A stretch of DNA of 36,052 nt, taken from positions 1 through 36,052 of the forward strand of contig VXME01000014.1 of the NCBI GenBank assembly GCA_009861545.1, given 5' to 3'. Source of the DNA: Acidobacteriota bacterium (lineage in GTDB: Bacteria; Acidobacteriota; Vicinamibacteria; Vicinamibacterales; UBA8438). Shown here piece after piece: positions 18,008 through 26,695 of this stretch (position 1 is the first letter of the stretch; each line of letters starts with the position of its first letter). The position numbers and the translations under genes were made by a program. The notes below the pieces were generated by a model. It searched no databases, was not told the DNA's origin, and saw only the letters and a program-made list of their open reading frames with translations.

Positions 18008-19180
18008 ATGGCGCCGGACAGTATCGATGCGATCGACGTCGGCGCCCGCCTGCGGGGGGCGCGTGAAGCGGCGGGGCTGACGCAGACCGACGCCGCGGCC
18101 GACCTCCGCGTCGCGCGGACGACCTTGGTCGCCATGGAGCAGGGCCGCCGCCGCGTGCGGACCGAGGAGCTCCAACATCTGGCGCGTCTCTACGGCACGT
18201 CGGTCAATGCCGTACTGCGTCGCGAAGCGGTGCACGTCGATCTCGTGCCGCGTTTTCGCAAGCTCTCGAGCGCCAACGACGAGTCGGCGGAGCGGGCGGC
18301 ACGCCTGTTGACGGACCTCGTGCGCGCCGAAGTCGAGCTCGAGAACCTGCTCGGCGTCACGCGCACGCGGAACTATCCGCCGGCGAGACCGTTGCTGCCC
18401 GGCGACGTGCGCCTGCAGGCCGAGAACGACGCCACCGAACTCCGGCACTGGCTCGGATTGGGGCTGGCCCCGGTCCGCGACGTCATGAGCCTCCTGGAAC
18501 TCGACCTCGGCGTGCGCCTCTACGTCCGGCCTCTCGACAGCCGGGTGTCCGGGCTGTTCGCATACGACGACGGCGTGGGCGCGTGCATCCTGCTGAACGC
18601 CAAGCATCCGCGGGAACGGCAGGCCCAGACCGGCGTTCACGAACTCGGACACCTGACGTCCCGGCGGCAGACGCCGGACGTTTGTCGTTTCGACCGGCAG
18701 GACGATTCGCGCGAGGAACGCTACGCCAACGCGTTCGGGCGCGGATTCCTGACGCCCGCGCGAACCGTGACGGCCAAGTTCCAGGACCTGACCGCGGGCG
18801 CACCCCGCTTCACGCGACGCCACGTCATCCTGCTGGCGCACGCGTTCGGGGTGTCACGTGAGGCGATAGTCCGCCGCCTGGAGGAACTCTACCTCGTCAA
18901 GCGGGGTACCTGGGACTGGTTCGAGGCCAATGGCGGCATCACCGACGGGCAAGCGCGTGAAGTTCTCGGTGAATCGGCGGCCCAGGGCAACCGCGACGCC
19001 GGGCGGCCCGTGACCTTTCGCCTCGGACTGCTCGCCGCCGAGGCTCACCGGCAGGAGCTGCTGAGCGAAGGGCAGCTCGCGCGGTTGCTCCGCCTAGATC
19101 GCGTCGAGTTGCGCGAGGTGCTGGACGCCGCGAACGTTGACGGAAACGACACGGATGACCTTCCAAAGCTGCCTGGATAA
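18008..19180 (+). CDS. XRE-family HTH regulator fused to ImmA/IrrE metalloprotease
   Basis: This 390-aa protein has an N-terminal XRE helix-turn-helix (about residues 8-65, with LTQTDAAADLRVARTTLVAM) and a C-terminal ImmA/IrrE-type zinc metalloprotease domain. The catalytic H211-E-L-G-H215 is present, and E-x-x-A-N-x-F (EERYANAFG) follows at the place of the third zinc ligand. Proteins of this type bind DNA and, in characterised relatives, cleave a repressor after a stress signal. Start at 18008 because it lies one base after the previous stop codon and gives the HTH directly. An additional ~120 residues after the protease domain form a helical tail. It overlaps the start of the PIN-domain gene by 26 bases. 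It is the likely regulator or antitoxin of that neighbour (inference). Confidence 0.88.
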   Translation: MAPDSIDAIDVGARLRGAREAAGLTQTDAAADLRVARTTLVAMEQGRRRVRTEELQHLARLYGTSVNAVLRREAVHVDLVPRFRKLSSANDESAERAARLLTDLVRAEVELENLLGVTRTRNYPPARPLLPGDVRLQAENDATELRHWLGLGLAPVRDVMSLLELDLGVRLYVRPLDSRVSGLFAYDDGVGACILLNAKHPRERQAQTGVHELGHLTSRRQTPDVCRFDRQDDSREERYANAFGRGFLTPARTVTAKFQDLTAGAPRFTRRHVILLAHAFGVSREAIVRRLEELYLVKRGTWDWFEANGGITDGQAREVLGESAAQGNRDAGRPVTFRLGLLAAEAHRQELLSEGQLARLLRLDRVELREVLDAANVDGNDTDDLPKLPG

Positions 19181-19781
19181 TCGCACGGCCCCAGTCGTCG
19201 CCGATACGAGCGTCGTCATCAACCTGAACGCTACCGGTTGCGCGGAAACGATACTGCGCGCCCTGCCCAACCGCTGTGTCGTCGTGGAGCAGGTCTCGCT
19301 GGAGCTTCAAGTCGGTCGCCGGACCGGCCGCCCGGATGCTGACGCCCTTGCGGTGCTGATCCGCGAGAGCCTCATCGAGCATGCCCAACTCGAAGACGTG
19401 GGTCTGGTCCATTTCACCGACCTCGTCACCGGATCTGCAGCCGAGACCCTCGATGACGGCGAAGCAGCAACCATCGCCTGCGCCATCGAACGGGGCGCTG
19501 TCGCCCTCGTCGACGAGCGCAAAGCCAATCGGATCTGCACGGAACGCTTCCCAGGCCTCGGCATCGGGTGTACGGTAGACGTGCTCGCTCAGCGACACGT
19601 TCGGGGCGCGCTCGGCGGCGGTCTCGCCGATGCCGTGTTCAGCGCTCTGGATCGTGGTCGCATGCGGGTGCCCGACCACCATGGGCAGTGGGTCCTGGGT
19701 CTCATCGGCAAGGAACGGGCTGCAGGATGCCGTTCACTGCCGAAGCGGTTTCGTGTGAACAGTCCGCCGAATCCAAAATGA
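19155..19781 (+). CDS. PIN-domain ribonuclease-like protein
   Basis: This 208-aa PIN-fold protein would be a metal-dependent RNase. Acidic active-site residues are visible: Asp in VVADTSVVIN, Asp/Glu in LDDGEAATIACA, and Asp in ALVDERKANR. The arrangement resembles COG2405-type PIN proteins rather than the shorter VapC. The C-terminal 60 residues (RGALGGGLADAVFSALDRGR onwards) are a helical extension. The ATG at 19155 lies inside the end of the XRE-ImmA gene; a TTG at 19137 is an alternative. Pairs of XRE-ImmA with PIN proteins are known as putative toxin-antitoxin modules. Here the pair is the downstream half of a four-gene run that begins at 16047. Confidence 0.8.
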   Translation: MTFQSCLDNRTAPVVADTSVVINLNATGCAETILRALPNRCVVVEQVSLELQVGRRTGRPDADALAVLIRESLIEHAQLEDVGLVHFTDLVTGSAAETLDDGEAATIACAIERGAVALVDERKANRICTERFPGLGIGCTVDVLAQRHVRGALGGGLADAVFSALDRGRMRVPDHHGQWVLGLIGKERAAGCRSLPKRFRVNSPPNPK

Positions 19782-20013
19782 TCTACCGTCCGCACGAAGA
19801 GTTGTACCTGAAGGCCTTACGTCGTCGGAGCCAGAGAGCCGCTCCGGGCTTGGAACACCACCTTTCCGTCGTTCGCCTTCAGAACGTCCAGCAACCGGGT
19901 TGACCGCGGTTTCTCTCTGCAAGCGAGAGAGGCACAAACGGGGACTCCAGCTACAATGACTTCCTGAAAGTGGATGCGATTGACCAGCAGAGAGGATTGA
20001 GGAGCAAAGACAC

Positions 20014-20807
20014 ATGTCAACGAGGGACGCCGTCCGGAGGGTGCAACGTCACCGAGAAGCCAAAGAGCACTTGGCTGAGATCTACAACAGACGGGAGAGG
20101 GTCATCGTGATCCACTATTCGTGCGAGAGTTTCTACGACCGTCGGGTAGAAACCTCGCCGAGAATTACATCTATAGCAGTCCGCAACCTGGCGACCGCCC
20201 AAACAGAGTCTTTCTCGATTCATCAACTTGCTGAACGCGAGGGGAAACTCTATGACATGAAGGCCCACTACGACGAACTTGAGAGAACGAGATACTGAAG
20301 GAGTTCTTCGAGTACGCGAAGGGCCGTCTCGACTATACTTGGCTACATTGGAACATGCGCGACAGCAACTATGGGTTTGCCGCGCTGGAGCATCGGTTCC
20401 AAGTGCACGGTGGACAACCTGCCGAAATCCCGGACGTGTGCCGGCGCGATCTGTCGCGGTTGCTGTTGGAACTCTACGGTGTCAACTATATCGGCCATCC
20501 ACGACTTGAGAGCCTTGTCAGGAAGAACGACATTACTGACCGTGATTTTCTTAACGGCGAAAGCGAGGCGAAGGCATTCATAGACGGTCGGTACGTGGAC
20601 CTGCATCGCTCGACGCTCCGCAAGGTCGACATCATATCTGATATAGCCAATCGGGCGGCAGACGGTACGCTCAAGACCGACGCGAGTCCGACTGAAGTCT
20701 GCGGCAGCTATCTTGCATTCGCCGTAGCGAAGGCCAAGGAGCACTGGGTGATCTCGCTGCTAGGCATTCTCGGGGCAATCGCGAGTGTCGTGAGTTTTTT
20801 TCGGTAG
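20014..20807 (+). pseudogene. Frameshifted gene for a ~263-aa protein with a C-terminal membrane segment
   Basis: Two consecutive open frames (20014-20298 and the one ending at 20807) belong to one protein. The first half ends ...HYDELE, and the second half resumes as NEILKEFFEYAKGRLDYTWL in another frame. The junction is GAGAGA at 20281-20286; removing one GA dinucleotide restores a continuous 263-aa frame. The family is unknown to me. Visible features are a conserved-looking N-terminal segment (IVIHYSCESFYDRRVETSP), a central WLHWNMRDSNYGFAALEHRF, and a C-terminal hydrophobic helix (WVISLLGILGAIASVVSFF) ending the protein. A GAGGAG ribosome-binding site precedes the start. The shift may be decay, phase variation at a GA repeat, or an assembly error. 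Confidence 0.7.
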
Positions 20808-20822
20808 TCCTGCGGAACATGT

Positions 20823-22279
20823 TCAAGCATCATTCGGATTTGCGAGCACGCCGCCGAAGGCGCCGTCAAGCACGGCCTGATGTAGTGCCGCTGTGCGAGT
20901 CTTGGTCCCAGCTATTTCGGCAACCATGGCCCGTTCGCTGTGAAACACCTTTTCAACCATATTCCTTATGCGAACCTGTTCCGCCAAAGGCGGCACCTGC
21001 AACACACATGCCGCCACATCCACTTGGTTGACCTTGTATATTCCCGCCGTTGTCTTGGCCTTGCGTTCAATCTGATCACGAGTATCCCGAGAATTCCACA
21101 GCGCCACAAAGAACCGCCGATCTATTCTGTCGCAAAGACGCACGCGAATCAAGGTGTCGGGAAACGCAACGAAATCAGGATGGTCGGACACAATTGCTCC
21201 CAGTCCGACCAAATGGATGGAACCGTTTCCACGCGACACAAGAATGTCGTTCTGACGAACAAGAAATGGCTCGGCTTCCGACGCACTCCAAGCACCAATC
21301 TTGAACTCGCTTAGATCTACGAGGCCGTTCCGTAGCGATGTCAACCGAAGGACCGGAATGCCGTGTTCCGCAGTCTTGACCGACCGCCCATTCACGAGCC
21401 GTTCGGACAGGATCTGATCGACCGTTGCCCAGCACCACCCTTCCGCGAGCGATGGCAGCGTGGCAGTGTCCGGTTCGGCCGGCTCCTTGTACCTCGCCTT
21501 CCATTTGTCGGTTGTCGGCACCTTCCCCGCCGCCTTCATCCTCGCCAGCTCGCCGTCCTCCCACCGCCGACGTCGTTCAGCAAGAATCCGCTCCAGGAGG
21601 ACGGAAGCAGGCTCGTAGTCGCGACCTTCAGCGCGGGCGAGTTCGGCCTCGGTCGGCACGAGTCGCCCCTCGACGGCGGCCTTCAAGATCGACGCGCGGT
21701 ACCGCTTCAGGTTCCGCCGCACTCGCTCCAGCGTTGCGGTGACGTCATCGAGACGCGTAAAGTACGAGTCGATGGTCTCGGCGAGTCGCTTCTGATCGTG
21801 TGGTGGAGGAACGGGCAGCGTCTGCGCTTCGAGGAATTGCTCCGGGACGCGCAACTGGCCGGCCGTGCCCTTCATCTTCGATCGCGCGGCAGCGCGAAAG
21901 TCGTCCCGGAGCAGGTAGTACGCCAACAGGTCGGGCCGAATGGCGGCGGACGGGCGGAGCACGTGGAACTCCGTGGAGCCGGCGCCGACGCCGTTGTGGA
22001 GACCCTTGCTACCGCCAGCTTGCCGTTCTCCATGCAGGGCGTGATCTTCGCGAAGAGGACGTCACCTTCCTGGAATCGCTTGTAGCCCTTCCTGACCTCA
22101 CGCCACGGCCGGGTTTCACTCGTGTCGATGCCCTCCGCCATCACCTGGACAGCGGCCATCGGAACGAACGAAACGGGAGTGTCGTCGTCGGGCGGGACCT
22201 CCGGGTTGGGAGGGTTGATCTCCACGACTTCGGACAGTCGCGCTTCGGTCCAGCCCGGCGGCAGGCGCTTCCTGCTCAC
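20823..22279 (-). pseudogene. hsdS: Type I restriction-modification specificity subunit HsdS, frameshifted
   Basis: HsdS determines the recognition sequence through two target-recognition domains. The first open frame (from 22279) starts MSRKRLPPGWTEARLSEVVEI and runs to ENGKLAVA. The correct frame then continues as HNGVGAGSTEFHVLRP to the end at 20823. One base is missing near 22003-22007, in a short C run (G run on the coding strand), so the intact protein would be about 485 aa. The conserved central region RAEGRDYEPASVLLERILAE and a second recognition domain (GWCWATVDQIL...) are complete. Its GTG start overlaps the hsdR stop codon (GTGA), showing it belongs to the same operon. Without full-length HsdS neither modification nor restriction by this complex is expected, unless the shift is an assembly error. 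Confidence 0.85.
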
Positions 22280-25144
22280 GCCGCCAGTACCCCGTTCAGC
22301 TCATCCAGCAGCGGTGCGAGCCCGTCGCCGAAGATCCGCGTCGCGCGACCGAGGCCGCCCTCTTCCGCGAACGGCGCGTAGTCGAGATCCTCCACCGTCA
22401 TCTCCACGCTGGCCGCGATGTGGTCGCGGATCATCTCCAGCCAGCGAACCTGCTCGGTCGTGAAGTCGCGGCCTGCGGTGCGCTGCCGTGCGAGCCACTG
22501 GTCGAAACGTCCCCGCACGCGCTCGCCGAACGGCGCCAGCTCGTCGTCCCGGTCCATCGCGAAGCGCACCAGAGAGACGAGATCGGTGAGCAGCCGCTGC
22601 GCCGACGCGCCCCGGACCCGGTCCCTGTCCAGCGTCTCGTAGGCGCGCCAGAGCTTCTCGGGCGTTCCAGGCGCGGGGCGGCGCCTTGATTTCGTCGGCC
22701 AGCGTCTTGAGGTCGCTGAAGCGGAGACGCTTCGCATACGGCATCCCGTAGAAGCACTGGAGGGCGTCGATCTCGTCCTTGTTGTCCGCGATGAACCGCT
22801 CGAACGAGTCGACCAGCGACTTCGCCTTCTGCTTCGCCTCCTCGCTCGCCCCCGCCTCGATCAACTCGTCCACGGTGATGTCGTCGATGAGCTGCTCCAG
22901 CTTACGCTTGATGTCCTGCAGAAGGTGGCGGAGCTTGGGTCTGGTGGAGATCGGCGCGGCGGCCTGCTTGAGGAGCGTCGTCGCGGCCTGCTGCACTTGT
23001 TGATCGGTCGGCTCGTCACCGGCGGGCACATCGAACATCGAACGCGCCTTCGTGACCTGACGATCCGGATCGAGCCCGTCGACGATGGCGTGGCTGATGG
23101 CCCCAATGCTGGCGCCGCCGGACACTTCGGCGATGCGCTCGCGCTCCTCCGGCCCACACTGTCGATCGAGCCGCGCGAGCCGGCCAGCGAGCGACGACAG
23201 CATGGCCGGATCGGTCCCGCCCATGGCGACGTGCTCGAGCAGGGCCTTGAAGGAGACGGCCTTCTTCCGCTCCAGCGGCTGGGTGTCGGCGAGCGGGACG
23301 TCGGACACCCCGACGCAGTCGACGATGACGAAGTGCGTCTTGGCCCGGGCGTCGGGCGTCACCGCCTGCAGCTCGCGCGCGTCGATGACGCGAACGCCGC
23401 GGCCCTTCATCTGCTCGAAGAGCACGCGGCTCTTGACCGCCCGCATGAACATGACGATCTCGATCGGCCTGATGTCGGCGCCGGTGCTGATCATGTCCAC
23501 CGTGACGGCGATGCGCGGCTCGAAGCTGTTGCGGAACGCCTGGATCAGGTCGCGCGGCTTGGCGGCGGTCACCTTGTAGGTGATCTTCTGGCAGAAATCG
23601 TTTCCGCGGCCGAACTCGTCGCGGACGATCTCGACGATGTCCTCGGCGTGGCTGTCGTCCTTGGCGAAGACGAGCGTCTTCGGCACCTCCGTCCGGCCGG
23701 GGAAGATGTCGGTGAAGAGACGGTCGCGGAACGCGCGGACGATGGTGCGGATCTGGTCGCGCGCGACCACGCGGCGGTCGAGCTCGGCGGCGTCGTAGGT
23801 GATGTCCTCGTCAGGCCGCTCCCACCGCCGCTGACGTGTCTGGCGGTCGCGGTACTCGACCATCGTGTCGGGCGCCGCCTCGATGGTGGCGCCCTGCCCG
23901 GTGATCCGAGTGCGGATGTCGTAGACCTCGAAGTCGACGTTGACGCCGTCGGCCACCGCGCGCTCGTGGTCGTACTCCATGACCAGGTTCTTGTTGAAGA
24001 ACCCGAAGGTTTGCTTGGCCGGCGTCGCGGTGAGGCCGACGAGGAAGGCGTCGAAGTACTCCAGCACCTGCCGCCACACGGTGTAGATGGAGCGGTGGCA
24101 TTCGTCAATGACGATGACGTCGAAGTACTCCGGCGGGTAGGCCGGGTTGTAGACGACCGGCAGCGGTTCACCGAGCGCGCCGGCGCCCGGTTCGAACTGC
24201 GACGCCGCTTCGTCCTCCGCCGCGAAATCGGGCTCTCCCTTGAGCATCGAGTAGAGACGCTGGATCGTGGTGATGACCACCTTGCTGGCCGCGCCGATGG
24301 TGTTCGACGTCAGGCGCTGGACGGTGTAAAGCTCGGTGAACTTCCGGTGATCGTCCGGCGTGCGGAAGCCCTGGAACTCCTTCTCCGCCTGCTCGCCGAG
24401 GTTGCTCCTGTCGACGAGGAACAGCACTCGCCGCGCGCCGGCGTAGCGGATGAGCCGGTAGACGGACGTGATGGCGAAGATCGTCTTGCCGGACCCGGTC
24501 GCCATCTGGACCAGCGACCGCGGATGGTTGCGCTTGAGTGACCATTCGACGTTTCCCACGGCCTCGACCTGGACCGGATAGAGGAAGTCCTGCTCCAGCT
24601 CCGGCAACGTCTGAATACGGCCGCGCAACGACGACGGACACGTCTCGTCGGCCGCTGTGTGGAGGCCTCCACCTTCAATGTGAAGGCGTCTTACCCAGGC
24701 GTCGAGGGTCTCCGCCCGAACCCATTCCGCCAGTGTTTCCGGCCGGTGAATGTGCGGCAGGTGCGAGATGCGACGGCTCTTCGGATCCGGGTCCAGACCG
24801 TTGATGAATCTCGTGTCGACGCCGGTGCTGACGTACAGGAACGGGAGCGGTCTGACCGGCGGATTCAGCACCGCCGGCAGCCCCGTCGCATACTTGTCGG
24901 CCTGCAACTCGACGCTGGACAGGGTGTATCCGACCGGCTTCGCTTCGAGCACGCCGACGGCCTGCCCGTCGACGAACAGCATGTAGTCGGCGAATCCGTG
25001 GCTCGGCGCCATCTTGAACTCGCGCACGGCGACCCCGAGCCCGGCCGCTAGGTTCATCCCGTCGCGGTCCTGGACAATCCAGCCCGCGTCGGCAAGGGCC
25101 GTGTCGATTTCCTCGCGGGCCTGTTGTTCCGGCGTCAGCGGCAT
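22276..25144 (-). pseudogene. hsdR: Type I restriction enzyme subunit HsdR, frameshifted near the C-terminus
   Basis: HsdR is the DNA translocase/endonuclease subunit. Visible in the first ~820 residues: the PD-(D/E)xK nuclease (FADYMLFVDGQAVGVLEAKP), Walker A (MATGSGKTIFAIT), the DECH helicase motif (VIVIDECHRSIYTVW), and GLTATP. The frame breaks near 22665, where an extra base in an AA pair turns A-W-T-P-E-K-L-W into a different frame. The correct C-terminal ~135 residues (TPEKLWRAYETLDRDRVRG to DELNGVLAA) continue in the other frame and end at a TGA that overlaps the hsdS start by four bases. The restored length would be about 955 aa. The truncation removes the C-terminal region that in relatives contacts the HsdM/HsdS core. 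Confidence 0.88.
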
Positions 25145-25241
25145 TGCTTAGCGGTCGGGATTCCAGTGCGCCTTGTGGCCGTAGTTCCGGCTGGGATCCG
25201 TGACCGCAGGCCCCTGGCAGACCGTTGCTCCGGCGTCAGCT

Positions 25242-25790
25242 TCATGTTTCATCTGCCTCGGCTACTTCCGAGTCCTCGCCACGCACGATGGCATACAGCA
25301 ACTGGTCCTGCACGACCCCGTCCTTGACGGCGCTGCGGCGCATGCGGCCTTCCAGCCGATAGCCGGCCTTCTCCAGCACGCGACAGGACGCGGCGTTTGC
25401 GGCCAAGGGAACGGCAAACAGCCGCTCCAGCTCGTAGGCGACGAAGGCATGCCGGGTGAAGCCCACCAGCGCGCGCGTTGCGATGCCGCGGCCCCAGTAT
25501 GTCTCGCCGAGCCAGTAGCCAATCTCGGCCGAGCATCGCTCCACGTCCTCACCGAGCACCACCCCGATGGAACCGACCGGCCGGTCATCGACTGTAATGG
25601 CGAACGCCGTCTCGGGATCCGCACCACTGGCGAACGCGATGAACCCGCGCGCATCGTCGACCGCGTAGGGGTGGGGAAAGCGATCCCGCAACTGCAACCA
25701 CACGTTGCGGTTGTTGGCGTGCCGGGCCAGTTCGGCGGCGTCCGGCTCACGGAACGACCGCACCCCGCAGGATCCAAGGTCGAGTTGCAT
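25242..25790 (-). CDS. GNAT-family N-acetyltransferase (RimJ/RimL-like)
   Basis: This 182-aa cytosolic protein of the acetyltransferase_3 (RimJ/RimL) type transfers acetyl from acetyl-CoA to an amine. The acetyl-CoA pyrophosphate loop is YWGRGIATRAL, preceded by EIGYWLGE and followed by NAASCRVLEKAGYRLEG, all family hallmarks. The ATG at 25790 is chosen; an upstream TTG would add five residues. It lies 28 bases downstream of the VapC-type gene and 97 bases upstream of hsdR on the same strand. Its substrate is unknown. It may be a ribosomal-protein or small-molecule acetyltransferase. A TA-type GNAT toxin is unlikely because no ribbon-helix-helix partner is adjacent. Confidence 0.9.
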   Translation of the reverse strand: MQLDLGSCGVRSFREPDAAELARHANNRNVWLQLRDRFPHPYAVDDARGFIAFASGADPETAFAITVDDRPVGSIGVVLGEDVERCSAEIGYWLGETYWGRGIATRALVGFTRHAFVAYELERLFAVPLAANAASCRVLEKAGYRLEGRMRRSAVKDGVVQDQLLYAIVRGEDSEVAEADET

Positions 25791-25818
25791 CTGCAGCACC
25801 GGCAATGGGAACGTCGGC

Positions 25819-26214
25819 CTAAAGACTGACCGTCAGCGGGTGTCCGACGAGTAGACGATCGACCGTCAGAAGCTTCAAGCCCTCCTGCTGAGCCTGAACC
25901 AGCAGAAGCTCGTCGAACGGGTCGCGGTGAGCGATGGGCACGTCCAGCGTCCTGGCGGCATGGAGCGTCGTCAGCGGCAGGAACGTCACGTCCTGCCGTT
26001 CCAGCGCAGCAACTACATCATCCGGGTCGAAACTGCTCTTCCGTGCCCCCGATCGGTAACGGGCCTGGAACTTCAGGCGCATCTCCCAGATCGACACGGC
26101 GCTGACCAGGATGCGCGCGGCGCGATCGTCGAGGAACCGACGCTCGGCGTCGGAGAAACCCCGCGCCGCCGCCATGAACCGGTAGAGATAGAACGTGTCC
26201 AGAAGGACGTTCAC
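25819..26214 (-). CDS. VapC-type PIN-domain toxin
   Basis: This 131-aa PIN-domain RNase has acidic residues at Asp6 in LLDTFYLY, Glu43 in SIWEMRLKF and Asp97 in AHRDPFDELLL, and ends in a typical LLTVDRLL segment. The family cleaves tRNA or rRNA when freed from antitoxin. The start is GTG at 26214, which fits the short 12-base gap to the antitoxin gene upstream. The toxin-antitoxin pair is the first unit of a minus-strand run that continues to GNAT, hsdR and hsdS. Confidence 0.9.
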   Translation of the reverse strand: MNVLLDTFYLYRFMAAARGFSDAERRFLDDRAARILVSAVSIWEMRLKFQARYRSGARKSSFDPDDVVAALERQDVTFLPLTTLHAARTLDVPIAHRDPFDELLLVQAQQEGLKLLTVDRLLVGHPLTVSL

Positions 26215-26226
26215 CGCCTCGCACGC

Positions 26227-26499
26227 CTACTCGTCTTCAAGCCCCAGCACCTGACGGCTGAACGCCGGGTCCTCGAAGGCTGCCCTCCATTCCGCCACCT
26301 CTTCCTCCGGGGCGTCCTCGATCCCGAGCCGCCGGCGCGTCTCCTCCAGCTTGTCGAAGTCGATGCCGCCTCGCCGGCGACAGCGGACCAGCTCCACGGC
26401 GGGCACACCGTGCCTGGTGATCACGACACGCTCGCCTTTCTCGGCGGCCGCGATGAGCTCCGAGAGTCGAGCCTTGGCTTCACGCACCGCAAGTTCCAT
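26227..26499 (-). CDS. Phd/YefM-type antitoxin of the VapC pair
   Basis: This 90-aa antitoxin has the Phd fold at its N-terminus (MELAVREAKARLSELIAAAE, then GERVVITRHGVPAVELV) for DNA binding. A flexible acidic C-terminus (GIEDAPEEEVAEWRAAFEDP) would wrap the toxin. GAGGAGA lies seven bases before the ATG. It is directly upstream of the PIN toxin on the same strand, the usual antitoxin-first order. Confidence 0.9.
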   Translation of the reverse strand: MELAVREAKARLSELIAAAEKGERVVITRHGVPAVELVRCRRRGGIDFDKLEETRRRLGIEDAPEEEVAEWRAAFEDPAFSRQVLGLEDE

Positions 26500-26695
26500 G
26501 AACCGTCTCCTCAGCCACCTGCGTATCGATCCACCCGTAGCCGCGTTCCAGCCACAAGAGAGACTACACCGTGACTACGCCTCGCGTCATTCGCGACCGG
26601 CCGTCGCCGCCGCGCGCGGTCGGGCGGCCGGCCCCCGGAAGTGGGCGCGGTCGACGGCAAACGTCGGCGACACTGCGTTGCCGCCTGCCGCAGCA

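Noticed and set aside
19912-19930. TCTCTC/GAGAGA hairpin as terminator after the PIN gene
   Set aside because: Arms are weak and no T run follows; the stretch 19782-20013 has no other signal except a GAGGAG ribosome-binding site near its end.
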